This document shows positions 48,382-58,608 of a stretch of 64,000 nt of DNA, piece by piece (within the stretch, counting starts at the first letter, position 1; each line of letters opens with the position of its first letter). The stretch spans positions 24,437,741 through 24,501,740 of the forward strand of contig CM029367.1 of NCBI GenBank assembly GCA_017165825.1, written 5' to 3'. The DNA comes from Hepsetus odoe. Its lineage: Eukaryota > Chordata > Actinopteri > Characiformes > Hepsetidae. The translations under genes were made by a program, and so were the position numbers. Below the pieces are notes generated by a model. The model ran no database searches. It was not told the origin of the DNA and saw only the letters and a list, made by a program, of their open reading frames with translations.

Positions 48382-51300
48382 GTCGGTGTCCTGTTTCGCT
48401 TCTGTCTGATGGAGAGTGCGCGGAGCTGCTCTGCTCAGCTCTTTGGTGAACTTGCTTGCAGGCTATGAGTTTTTGGAAACTTCACCATGTGATAGCCTCT
48501 CTGCTGCGCGCAGAAAGAAATGGATCAATTATTCAGGGTCTTTAGCCCACCCGGCACTGGTGTCATGTGCCTGCGCTGCTCAGATGCCAGGCAGCTCCAG
48601 TTTAGCCCAAATTTAGGGGAACAGGCTTTCAGGGAGTTGTGTGATCTTGCTCCCAGTCCAAAAGCAGCAGGAGAGCCCAGTGCACTCATCCTCAAAAACA
48701 ATTAGACATGTCCCCCTCCAACCCCTCCCTACCATTCCAATTAGGCAGGGCTGTTTGATTGATTTAAGGAGGAGGGTGTTTGATTATTTAAGGAGGAGGG
48801 TGTTTGATTATTTAAGGAGGCTGTGGCAACAGGGGATGGCAAGAAAAATAGAAACTTTAAATGGTGTTAATGGTTCATTAGCTGATTGCATTTCTTTCCT
48901 GATGCAGAAACAGAATCTTTATTCCACAAGAAGGATGAGAATATCCTTCTATTCTCACTCTCAGAGCAGAGGAATAGTACAGGGAACAGCATGTCAAACA
49001 CATGAACTTTATTGACTCTAAATAATCATATTTAATTGCATTCATAATGTGATGTACATGGTTTTTGCATTATAAATATTAGCAGTTTTTGTATATAAAT
49101 ATCTTTGGCTAATGATGCAAAACGTGCAATTTCTGTGCAATGTAAAGCAAAATGGTGTTTCCAGGCATTTAAACTGACCTGGTTTTATTGAATTTATGGT
49201 GAAAAAGCAAAGATCTTATTGCTTTGATAACACATAGCCAGAAACCCACATGTATCATCCATCAGTTACAGATGTGCAATGCAAACAGATGCCAAGTGTA
49301 CCCTAACCTGGAGTATCACAGCTTCCCATTGCAGGATGATTATGAAGAAGTTTATTTCTCATTAGTATTTACAGTTTGTTGATGATAGATAGATGATAAT
49401 GCAATTACACAACAAGTTTCAACTAATTGTTCTTCTTAATCTTATTTCATCTAGACTGGTATTATATCTGCCAGCACCATGAACAGATATGGCAGATGAT
49501 GTTCCAAACCAATTTTGTGAAGGCCATTAAAAGTAATTGTTGTCGGAGCATGTTTGGGAGGATTTATGAAACTCTCTGTCTGCTGAAGATCGATGGTACA
49601 CTTTGTGCTGGTGCATGCTCTCCTCCCACCAAGGTCATATGCGATCAGGATCATTTACCTGCTCGATTGCCAACCACCAAACCTAATTACACAGCTCATG
49701 GCATTATTGCATATGTAGATTAACTCAGGGCTGTGTTTGCAATACTTGTAGCAGTGTTGCATACAGCTCTATAATGGATGTGTGGATTGAGGTCATGGCT
49801 TTTCTTTCTGTGCCTGAATCATTCTGGCAAAAAGAAAATCATAAAGAAAAGTGCTCAATTCAAAATCATATAATATATCATATCATTCTGCCAATTCACT
49901 TCTGGCTTCTTGGCTGTTTGGTACCAGTTAGTTTCTATAAATCATAACATAGTCTAGTTATAAAATAAAAATTAATAATTCTATACATTTGAAAAATGAT
50001 ACTGACATTATGTTTCCAACAAGCCAGACGTTTTATTATTTTGTTCAGAGATAGTTCTCCAGGCTTCCTGAGAGACAATGTTTTTGGCTCTCATTTTCAG
50101 TCCAGTCCCTGAACCTGACCCGTTTCAGAGGATTGTTTTTTGTTTGTTAAGACAAACAGTGACCTAGATGTGAATCATTTAAGCGAAACAAAGCATCAAG
50201 CTTGGCATGAAGCAGTGAAGGAACAGGTGCAGATGGTCACAGATGATCAGGGCAGTTTTTAGTTTACTGGTGATGCTGACTGCTGATTGGTTGGAGCCCC
50301 TTTTTCTATAACTTCGTATTGTTGGGCACTTTTCAGCCTGTGATAGTAAAACGTTTTTCCCATTTCTTTAATTTAATCTGTTCAATATACCAAACATTAA
50401 ATGGTCTGAAACACTTAGTATTTTTGCACCAACAAGGTGATTCTCTTGTAAAATGTAAAAAAGGAGGGATAGCTCAAGACTTTGCACATTACTGTATGCC
50501 TATGCAATCCATTTTGTAATGCCACTCAGACCTGTTTCCTGTTGGATTAGTCCACCCCTGCTCTATTGTTTTCTAAGGCTACTTGATTCCAGTCGGAAAT
50601 TTGTCTGAAACTAAGAAATTATTTATGTGCGCTGAGCTAGAGAACTAAGATTAATATTTTGCTCAGACACACAGACCAAGACAACATAATCCTGTATGCA
50701 ATAACCAAGTGATTTCAAGCTGTAAGTTGCCCGTTTTCCTGCTCCCAATGAAAAACAGGCAATATATTCAGCAAAAACTGTTCATCGGAATGCAATGTTT
50801 TATATCAAACTAATTAAGTAAAAACTAATCAATTATTAAGGTATATACACTACAATAATGTGGCCCCATCAGCATTACCAAACAGTATAGCAGTGCATCA
50901 TACTCAGCAGAGGAAATTGTGAGGGTGTATAGAAGATATTTACTTTTTCATTGTCAAATTTTCAGATACAATTGAGCTTCTCAAAATGAAAATGAACAAA
51001 TTAAAAAGTAAATGAAAAAAGGAGAATGCAAAGGACTGCAGTTAACAATTATGTTCATCCAGACAAATACTCAGTATTGTCACTCACTGTGTAGTGAACA
51101 GAGCATTGTCATAGTTCCCCAAAAGATCTAGCTCTCATCTGTCTTTCTTTGTCACTGTGATTTTTGCACACAGGGGTAAATGGGTCAGTGTGTCTCTTCC
51201 TCTTTAGGATGCCATGGGCAGGTGAAGAGAACCGTTTTCACATTGCTTTTCAGGGTAAATGTCTGGGAATGGTAATTACCAGTAGCTATTTGCATCAATT

Positions 51301-54300
51301 GATTTTCTGACAGCACTGCAGGTCCCAGAATCCCATGGTTTGTGCGTGTGTGTGTGTGTGAGAGAGAGAGAGAGGGGGGGGAGAGAGAGAGAGAGAGAGA
51401 GACAGACAAGAAGATGAGAGAGATAGCCAAATACTGGTATTTGTTCTAGATTTGGGTATCCACCAGGTTATCGGACGAGTTGTTATCTCCACTAATCATG
51501 GCACCAGTAATCAACGCACCATTTGATCACTGTCGAAGGCTGTGATCTTGTTTCACTGCCTTGTTTATCTGAGACTTGCACGAGAGAATTGAGAGTTTGG
51601 TTTCTGATCTGTATATCTCCACTAGTCATATCTCCACTAGTCATGGCACCAGTAATCAACACACCATTTGATCACTGTCTAAGGCTGTGATCTTGTTTCA
51701 CTGCCTTTTTTATCTGAGACTTGCACGAGAGAATTGAGAGTTTGGTTTCTGATCTGTATATCTGATAAGCAGCAGTTTTCTCAATGACCTTAACGCTTCC
51801 TTTTGTTCTCCTCCATACCTAGGTATTGTGTCGATCATGACACTATCTGCCCTGGCATATGAGCGCTATATTCGAGTGGTGCATGCCAAGGTCATAGACT
51901 TCCCCTGGGCCTGGAGGGCCATCACCCACATCTGGCTTTACTCTCTAGCCTGGACTGGTGCTCCTCTTTTGGGATGGAACAGATACACTTTGGAGGTCCA
52001 TCAGCTTGGCTGCTCCTTGGACTGGGCATCTAAAGACCCTAATGATGCATCCTTCATCTTATTCTTCCTCCTTGGCTGTTTTTTCGTGCCTGTGGGGGTC
52101 ATGGCTTACTGCTACGGGAATATTCTGTACACTGTACACATGGTGAGACAAAATTTATCCAAACCTGCTACATTATTTTGATTAAAGCATAAACAACAGT
52201 GGTCTTTTTAGAAGTAGTTCTTAAGTTATACACACTTTAAACAAACGAAAAAAACCCACTGAATCCCAAAATGTAACACACCAATCTTAGAATTTCTTGA
52301 CCATGCACAGGTCAATGGTTGTACCATTAACCTATCATGTTAAGTTATAGCCAACCTTGTCTTTCAGCATGATATATACATCTTTCTTCCTCCAACCTTT
52401 TCTAGTACTCTGTCATTCCATTTAAATTCTGTTTGCTTCATTGTGCAAATGAAAGCAGTGCTTTTTTCTCTTCTGTAGCTAAAAGCACATGTCTGAGGGT
52501 GTCTGGTGCAAGCACTGATTTCAGAGACAGCTAGCCTGCACTTTCAGCATAGCCCCTTGTCTGATCCTGACATTATCAGCATTATGGATTATGTGGGCAG
52601 CAAATTATGTAAAATATCCTTATCAGTGCTCTAAATGGCTAAAAAAAGCATAAACAAGTGCCCACTGGAAAGCTAAGCATCCACTGTTTTGATCACCTCT
52701 GTTTAAATATATTATTCATGACTTGTAGGAAGGAAGGCATTAATTCAGGTGAATCTGAACACTGTTTCAGGTCCATTTAAGGTACTGGAGACCATATACA
52801 CAGACTGCGTTGCATACACATAACAAATACACACATCACAGAACTCTGTACACCCTGGAAAACAGCTGTGTGATTCATTCCTCTATTCAGTATTTCAGAT
52901 GCTGTGATTTATGGCTGCAATTTCCCAGACTGTCATTCTCACGGCACAATTTGTTTGTTTGATTTGAACACACTTTCAAAACAAAAAGTCATAAGTGTTT
53001 CAGGAGCCACATGGTGGTGGTAAGAACTGATTAGCAGATGCAGTTTAAGGGCAATGTTCACAGCTTGTCTAGCTAGTGAAGATATGAATGAAAGGAAGAT
53101 GAAATTTTGCATATGCAACATGCACAAGTTCAGTCTCCAGTTAAATAGCTTTAGCCATGACAAGATTAGGCTTGAAATTGTATGCTTTAATGGTACCAGA
53201 GCCATAAAGATGTCTAATTATAAATGCAACCCTTTCATTTGCAGTCAATAATGAGATGTGTGCCAGATAAGCAAGAACACTACTAGTTTGACCTACTTTA
53301 CACAATAATACCAAAACACCCCCTGGTGGCGACCCACTTCTTTTCCAGTAATTGTGTCTTCTGAAAAGTGTGCCTATATAAGCCATGCTTATCTTGACAC
53401 TGCAAGTTCTTTCTGCTGACCTTGAGTCCTAAGTAATGATGTGATCCTGGTTGTTATAAAAGAATCAGGTAGAAAAAGTCTTGGCTTAATTGAAAGAGGC
53501 TTCCTCGGAGAAGCAGTTCCCAGGAGCATGCACACACTGCACAAAAAACAGGCAAGGTCATATTTAAATGAAGTTGTAGTTGGTATTTAAAGATTTAATT
53601 AGTCCTGTTTGCCCTATTAATTCAGTAGATTTTTCCCTACTTTGAGAGCATTGGCTGGCCCTATCAAAATGCATTGCTGAGAGACCCTATAGCATCTTTT
53701 ATAAATGTAATGAAAAATGTATAAAGTGCATGTTTTGTGTTACATCTATCTGCATAGTCATTTTAAAGCAATGTTTAATGATTGCTTCTCCATTTATGAC
53801 TTTAGCTGAGGTCCATTGAAGATCTCCAGACAGTGCAGATCATTAAGATCTTGCGCTATGAGAAAAAAGTGGCTGCCATGTTCCTGCTGATGATATTCTG
53901 TTACCTGCTATGTTGGACACCGTATGCTGTGGTCTCCATGCTGGAGGCTTTTGGCAAGCAAAGCATGGTTTCCCCCACCGTTGCTATTATCCCCTCCTTC
54001 TTCGCAAAGTCCAGTACAGCCTACAACCCTGTCATATATGCATTCATGAGCAGGAAGGTAAGTGATATTAGGATTTTGTTAAAATAGATTAAGCACAGCA
54101 GAAGGATACTATTGATGAAATTAAGTGAGGTAAAAAGTCCTGTTTCAAATATTAAGGAGTCCTTTGAGTTACCCTTATTTAGAGAAGGTTTATTTACCAA
54201 CAACTAGGTTTCTATGAATTTCCACTCAGTGAATTTTTTTTATACAACATGGGCTGTGGTTGGTAACTGGAGCATCCTGAGGAAACCCACTCGGAGATAG

Positions 54301-54981
54301 AAGATGTAAACTCCAAACAGAATATACCTGCACCAGCCCAGCAGGGGATTCAACTCAGAACATTTTGGTTGTTAAACATAAGTTTTAAGTGCCTCAAAAC
54401 CTTCTCAAATAATTGTTACTGGAGGAACCCTTGAAAGTTTAGAAGTTGTTTTAGGAACCTCACTGGATTCCATCAAGCATTCTGCTCCAGCTTTCTTTTT
54501 CTTCAGCTGCCTTTTTCAAAAAGGTTCCTGGAGGCACCTGGGGCCTTCAAAGGAGCTTATAGTATCGCTTCCTTTTTTAACATATTTCATAAATGTAATA
54601 GTGCAGAGAATAACCAAATTAGAAAGGACAATACAGATAGCTGCAAAACATACCAATATTTAAATGTGTATTTAAATATTTAAATGCTTTTTCTCCGTGT
54701 GTGTTCTTGGTTAGTTTCGACGTTGCATGCTGCAGCTACTGTGCTCTCGTCTGGTGCACCTGCAGTGCAAAATTAAGGACCGTCCCCTGACTTGTGTTGA
54801 TCGGCCCATACGGCCCATTGTGATGTCCCAGAGCCGTGATGACCGGCCCAAGAAGAAAGTAACCTTCAACTCCTCCTCCATTGTTTTCATCATCACCAGC
54901 AATGAAACACACCCTCTGGACGTCAGCTCTAAATGCAGTAAGGCACCAGAGGTCAATGTCATCCAAGTGCGTCCCATCTGA
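48063..54981 (+). CDS. opn3: Opsin 3 (encephalopsin), complete, four coding exons
   Basis: Coding exons are 48063-48381, 51823-52142, 53806-54057 and 54715-54981 (319+320+252+267 nt), giving 385 residues and a TGA stop; every intron is GT-AG. The product is a retinal-binding, light-sensing G-protein-coupled receptor of the plasma membrane. Seen in the translation: an N-glycosylation sequon at N5; seven hydrophobic segments (roughly 21-48, 57-82, 93-125, 138-158, 185-210, 237-262, 270-295); a C96-C170 disulfide pair; ERY (120-122) in place of DRY; E164 at the site of bovine Glu181; CWTPY at 249-253; Schiff-base lysine K281 in FFAKS; NPVIY at 287-291. The C-terminal tail has RPIVMSQ, RPKKKVTFNSSS and VIQVRP, which are diagnostic of OPN3 and separate it from TMT opsins. 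The start is the first ATG in frame before helix 1 (G at -3). Family identity is very secure; the signalling partner cannot be read from sequence. Confidence 0.97.
48748..48820. repeat. 24-bp motif in three tandem copies
   Basis: Three copies of GGGTGTTTGATTATTTAAGG-AGGA, the first slightly diverged, in opn3 intron 1. Confidence 0.9.
50310..50515 (-). mobile_element. MITE-like fragment, partner of the 9.6 kb element
   Basis: TTTTTGCACCAACAAGGTGATTC and the terminal AGCTCAAGACTTTGCACATTAC are the reverse complement of the left end of the element at 9630. Only one end is recognisable here. Confidence 0.55.
51341..51402. repeat. (GT)n(GA)n microsatellite
   Basis: GT-rich stretch followed by GA repeats interrupted by a run of G, in opn3 intron 1. 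Confidence 0.9.
51484..51763. repeat. Tandem duplication before opn3 exon 2
   Basis: Two 135-bp copies (51484-51618 and 51629-51763) at a 145-base period with four mismatches that I can count. A 15-bp piece of the unit (TATCTCCACTAGTCA) is repeated once more at the junction. The array ends 59 bases before exon 2. Confidence 0.95.
51823..52142 (+). CDS. opn3: opn3 coding exon 2 (residues 107-213)
   Basis: The exon follows a CCTAG acceptor and begins with the last two bases of the split glycine codon; it ends in frame at ATG before a GTGAGA donor. It encodes the rest of helix 3 with ERY, helix 4, the second extracellular loop with the disulfide cysteine C170, and helix 5. A 145-bp-period tandem duplication ends about 60 bases upstream of it. 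Confidence 0.96.
52143..53805 (+). other. opn3: opn3 intron 2
   Basis: 1.66 kb of AT-rich sequence between a GTGAGA donor and a TTTAG acceptor. No repeat or gene recognised. Confidence 0.85.
53806..54057 (+). CDS. opn3: opn3 coding exon 3 (residues 214-297)
   Basis: Exactly 84 codons in phase 0, between a TTTAG acceptor and a consensus GTAAGT donor. It encodes the third cytoplasmic loop (LRSIEDLQTVQIIKILRYEK), helix 6 with CWTPY, and helix 7 with the retinal-attachment lysine and NPVIY. Confidence 0.96.
54058..54714 (+). other. opn3: opn3 intron 3
   Basis: 0.66 kb intron with a GTAAGT donor. It contains a decayed copy (about 54240-54365) of a dispersed teleost repeat recognisable by GAGGAAACCCAC, followed by an AACTC-CAA-ACAGAAT stretch. 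Confidence 0.8.
54715..54981 (+). CDS. opn3: opn3 coding exon 4, C-terminal tail (residues 298-385)
   Basis: 88 codons plus TGA, after a GGTTAG acceptor. It encodes the cytoplasmic tail with a Cys-containing membrane-proximal stretch (FRRCMLQLLCSRL), then the OPN3-specific RPIVMSQ, RPKKKVTFNSSSIVFIITS and VIQVRPI segments. Reverse-strand reading frames over this exon are shadows. Confidence 0.96.
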   Translation, partial: FRRCMLQLLCSRLVHLQCKIKDRPLTCVDRPIRPIVMSQSRDDRPKKKVTFNSSSIVFIITSNETHPLDVSSKCSKAPEVNVIQVRPI

Positions 54982-55752
54982 CCCTGCCTGGGGACTCTGT
55001 TGCTATAGTGATTAAACACTTTCCTTGTGTCCATCCATGCTGTGAAGAACTTTTTGTGAAACCAAATGCAATTTTCATCGGATTAGAGAGACCCTGCTTT
55101 TCTTAATATCAATGGTTTTTCCTCTTGTGTGGAATTTGAATGTCATTGTTGTAGTCATTATCTAAGCTTATAGTTAATTGAGCAAGCAGACCATTCTTTT
55201 TAGACCTTTATTTATTTATAAGCTCATGCTAAATCATGAATTTAACTCCCTCAATTTGTTTGGAAGGTAAAATATATATTTACCAAAGGTCTGTTATATC
55301 CCTCTGAGGGGCATTTGGACCCTTTTCATGTGCATAGTATTGAAGGCATGACTATACCCTGTGCTGACATCCAGTCTTAACAGCTTACATAACTGCTGAG
55401 CTTTTAATTGTGCAGACTAGATTTATGTACTCTGAATAACCTGCTACATGACCACTTTTATCTTACGCTCCTCATATTTGTTGACTACATGAAATTATCT
55501 AATTTTCAGGTCTGGAATTAGTATGCAATCACAACTGTGCCTCTGGTTAGTGACCACGGTTTCTGAGCTAAATGGAAGACTTTATGCGAACTGTTTAAGA
55601 CTGTGAAAAAGAAGGATTGCATTTGCATTGCAAATGAATGCAACAAATAAGACTGATTAGAAGTTTGCCACAGGCTATGCTTTGGGTAGGTGCTCAGTTT
55701 GCAAAAACGTGAAAAGGGTCCTCAGTCCTTCATGGGCACAACAGATCAGCCA

Positions 55753-55841
55753 AATAAATTTGTCTTTAAAATGTTGGAAAGGACTTTGTAAATGAAGTCA
55801 GATAGGAGACTACCTTCTCAATCACTAACAGAACCAATAAA
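55753..55841 (+). terminator. opn3: Candidate opn3 polyadenylation signals
   Basis: Two AATAAA hexamers on the + strand, at 55753-55758 and 55836-55841, 770-860 bases after the opn3 stop and just before the Tc1-like remnant that begins near 55917. An ATTAAA variant at 55011-55016 is another option. Motif match only. Confidence 0.35.
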
Positions 55842-55916
55842 GAGACCTTCTATTTAGATACAAAAGCTTCTTATGAAGTCTGTGTTACTGGGCCTCACTC
55901 ATCCTTATTTACAGAT

Positions 55917-56460
55917 TGTTTGAAAGTGTGTGAATATTTTATAATTTTCTATATTTTTGCATAAATATGTCCTAAAATATAATTAGAATTTTGCATCAAA
56001 AAGTAGAAAAGAGCAACTTGGTTAACCACTGACTGGAAATATATATATATATATATATATATATTTAATTTTTTATTCATTGAGTTAAAACTACTTACAC
56101 CCATTTGTGATTTGCAAAAGTATGTGAATCTTTGTTTTCAGCATTCAGTGTGACCTCCTTGTGCAGCAACAACTGCAATTAAATATTTCCAGAACCTGTT
56201 GTTCACTGCTACATATTGGTTTGAATTGATTTTGGGATGTTGGTGGGTTACCTTACTTGAAATGCTCACTTTCGATCCTTCCATAGCATGTCTGTTAGGA
56301 TAAGCTTAGGACTTTGACTTGGCCTTTACAAAACATTACTTTTACTCTTCTTTAATCATTCATTGCTAGAATGGCTTAGTGGTGTACTTCAGGTTTCATT
56401 GTTCCAAAAAGTATATCAAGCTAAGGGCCCATATCCAGCAAAACAGATTTGGGCTACAAG
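55917..56460 (-). mobile_element. Tc1-like transposon remnant in the opn3-kmo spacer
   Basis: The terminal part of a common teleost Tc1-like element, recognised from its end (GAAAGTGTGTGAATATTTTA, then TTTGCATAAATATG), the phrase TTGCAAAAGTATGTGAATC, and CTCCTTGTGCAGCAACAACT. In the full-length family the transposase reads from the far end towards this one, so it would be on the - strand. An (AT)n tract (56039-56064) sits inside it. The copy is deleted and has no coding capacity. Confidence 0.6.
56039..56064. repeat. (AT)n microsatellite
   Basis: Thirteen uninterrupted AT dinucleotides within the Tc1-like remnant. Confidence 0.95.
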
Positions 56461-56558
56461 GCTGTATTTATATTTAATAATCAACATTACTGACACAGAT
56501 GCGTAAGTGGGTTGAGAAAATATATATACAGCATATGGTGAGGCCAAAATGCCTGGCT

Positions 56559-56564
56559 TTTATT
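56559..56564 (-). terminator. kmo: Candidate kmo polyadenylation signal
   Basis: AATAAA on the - strand (TTTATT on +), about 700 bases beyond the kmo stop. An ATTAAA variant lies closer, at 56829-56834. Motif match only. Confidence 0.3.
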
Positions 56565-57260
56565 CTTCAGAAGGACACTTTAAAAGAGTCTATGCTGTTT
56601 GCTTGAAAAATCTAGTCTCTTTTAAAGTTTTGAGTGTTTTTTGTGGTTGAAAAGTCATTAAATGGTCTTCTATACTACAGAATACATACATATACAAGGC
56701 TAACATAGGATTTCATTAAAAAAAATCAGCAAGCTAGACACACACAAGGGGAGATTTCTTCTGAGCTGATAATGTACACAAAATTAAACAAGACAAACCA
56801 AGATTTTTTTCTTAATCTTAAGAAATCCTTTAATTAAGTCAGAACTGATCCATGGACAATAGTGTATATTCACAGCATGTTAGTAACAAATATACAAATA
56901 TGGCATCCAGCAAAGTCTGAGGAATCTTAAATGACCTTAATATAAACTAAACGTTCTTCTAATTACTGAAAACAACTAATTATTTTGCCAAAAATTACTG
57001 TGATAGAGGGCTGGTCTATAAAATAAAATCCAACTCTGCCCTCATCTGGCTTTTGTCCAGTTCAAACTGTTTCAAGCACCATCATCATTTCCTGAATACT
57101 AATATATACCACTGACCTCATTCTCTCTTCAAATCAATTCAAAGTTCAAAAACTGATCACTCAGAATTGTGGAATACATATTCAAACAAAAATCTCCCTT
57201 TGGGACCAAGAGAAGCCTTGATTACAAAATTTTAAAACATTTTCTTTTTCCTTTGTGCCC

Positions 57261-57407
57261 CTAGTTCTGAAGCCACCTCAGAGTGAGAACTCGGTTCTGT
57301 AGCTCTTCCATTGAAAGGCAGGGAATCTTGGGAGGGTATCTGTTAAGCAGATAAGCCACACCCACTACAGACATTAGTCCAAAGATCCATAGTCCCCGAG
57401 TGATCAC
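57261..57407 (-). CDS. kmo: kmo last coding exon with C-terminal membrane anchor
   Basis: 48 codons plus TAG after a CTGCAG acceptor. VITRGLWIFGLMSVVGVAYL is the hydrophobic outer-mitochondrial-membrane anchor, followed by a short tail ending RWLQN. Confidence 0.93.
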   Translation of the reverse strand: MITRGLWIFGLMSVVGVAYLLNRYPPKIPCLSMEELQNRVLTLRWLQN

Positions 57408-58568
57408 CTGCAGAAGACAAAGAAGACTTTTAATATCATGTGCCACCCTTTCCTCACAGCAAAGGTATACCAAAAAGGGTAAGATTGGTGTCATAGAAGA
57501 ATCTCTTTTGATCACTAAAGAACTTTAAAATTTAGAGTATAACTTGCTAGGTGTAGTTATTATTACAAGACCAAAAAAAAAAAAAACAGGGCTAAACTCA
57601 AGAGCTTAGTCCCCTTCCTCTGACTAAATGCTCAGTGGACCGAGATGTCTTTGGAAATTACAATGTCACACTGACAGAGTTATTCAAAGCCGGCACTTTC
57701 AATAGCTGCCCACTGCTGCACGGTGTTTGCATGGGTTAAATGCAGAGGTCCAATTTCGTTGTGGTTCACTGTGTGCTGTGCTGTGACCTCGCAATGACAA
57801 GGGTTGTCACTTTCACTTTCTTTACAACACCACACTGACCTTTTTCTGCCCCAAACTAAAGTGTCTGATAAGCTAATGCTTGATGACCATGTTCCAGGTT
57901 CCACAGAGATACCACTTTCAGTTTCCACTAACCTTGTACTCTGTGTCCTACTCAGAAAAGGTATTCAATAATTCCATAGGGGTTTTACACCAGCAGCAAG
58001 GACATCCTGCCCAGCATTACTGAATCCATTCTATAATCAACTTGCTCAAAGACAGACACACACTTCGGAATATTTTTACTTTACCTTGTTCTGCCATTGC
58101 CATTGGATCACTGCCTGATGATAACGTGTTCTGGTGAAGGTGATCTAAAAATATGTAATCAAAAATTAGAAATGGAGCACAATAACCATACATTAAAGCA
58201 TTTCCAGAGAAGGACAGATGGGATGAGGAAATTATACATCATGTAACTTACCATTGTGTACAACGGGGTGATGGTTTTGGGCACGATCAAATGGAGTGTG
58301 TTGTCCAAGTATTTGCGGAACAGGAAATACCTGGAATTGACATGTGCTCTCATCTAAAACACAGAGTAAAGAGTAAGACAATGGAGAGAGCAATATACAA
58401 AAACCAAGATTTCACATAATATAGCTACTGGTGACCTATACTGTTAGCTCATTCAGAAATGCTAACATAGCTGCAATTAAATGGATCTTTTTCACCTTTT
58501 TTTGCTCATACATATTCCTATACATTTTCTTACATGGCTCAAAAATCTCCAGATCTTAAAGTTTTTTA

Positions 58569-58608
<40 letters not shown>

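Larger units (their letters stand above)
47780..48400 (+). promoter_or_regulatory. opn3: CpG-rich opn3 5' end and candidate promoter
   Basis: The sequence changes sharply from AT-rich to CpG-rich at about 47.94 kb and stays so through exon 1, like a small CpG island. Upstream are a reverse GC box (CCGCCCC, 47786-47792) and a reverse CCAAT box (ATTGG, 47823-47827); no convincing TATA box is seen at a suitable distance. The transcription start cannot be fixed from sequence alone. Confidence 0.6.
48382..51822 (+). other. opn3: opn3 intron 1
   Basis: 3.4 kb intron. It holds a 24-bp triplicated motif (48748-48820), a MITE-like fragment (about 50310-50515), a GT/GA microsatellite (51341-51402) and a tandem duplication (51484-51763). 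No long reading frame like the intronless CHML gene of the human intron is present. Confidence 0.85.
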
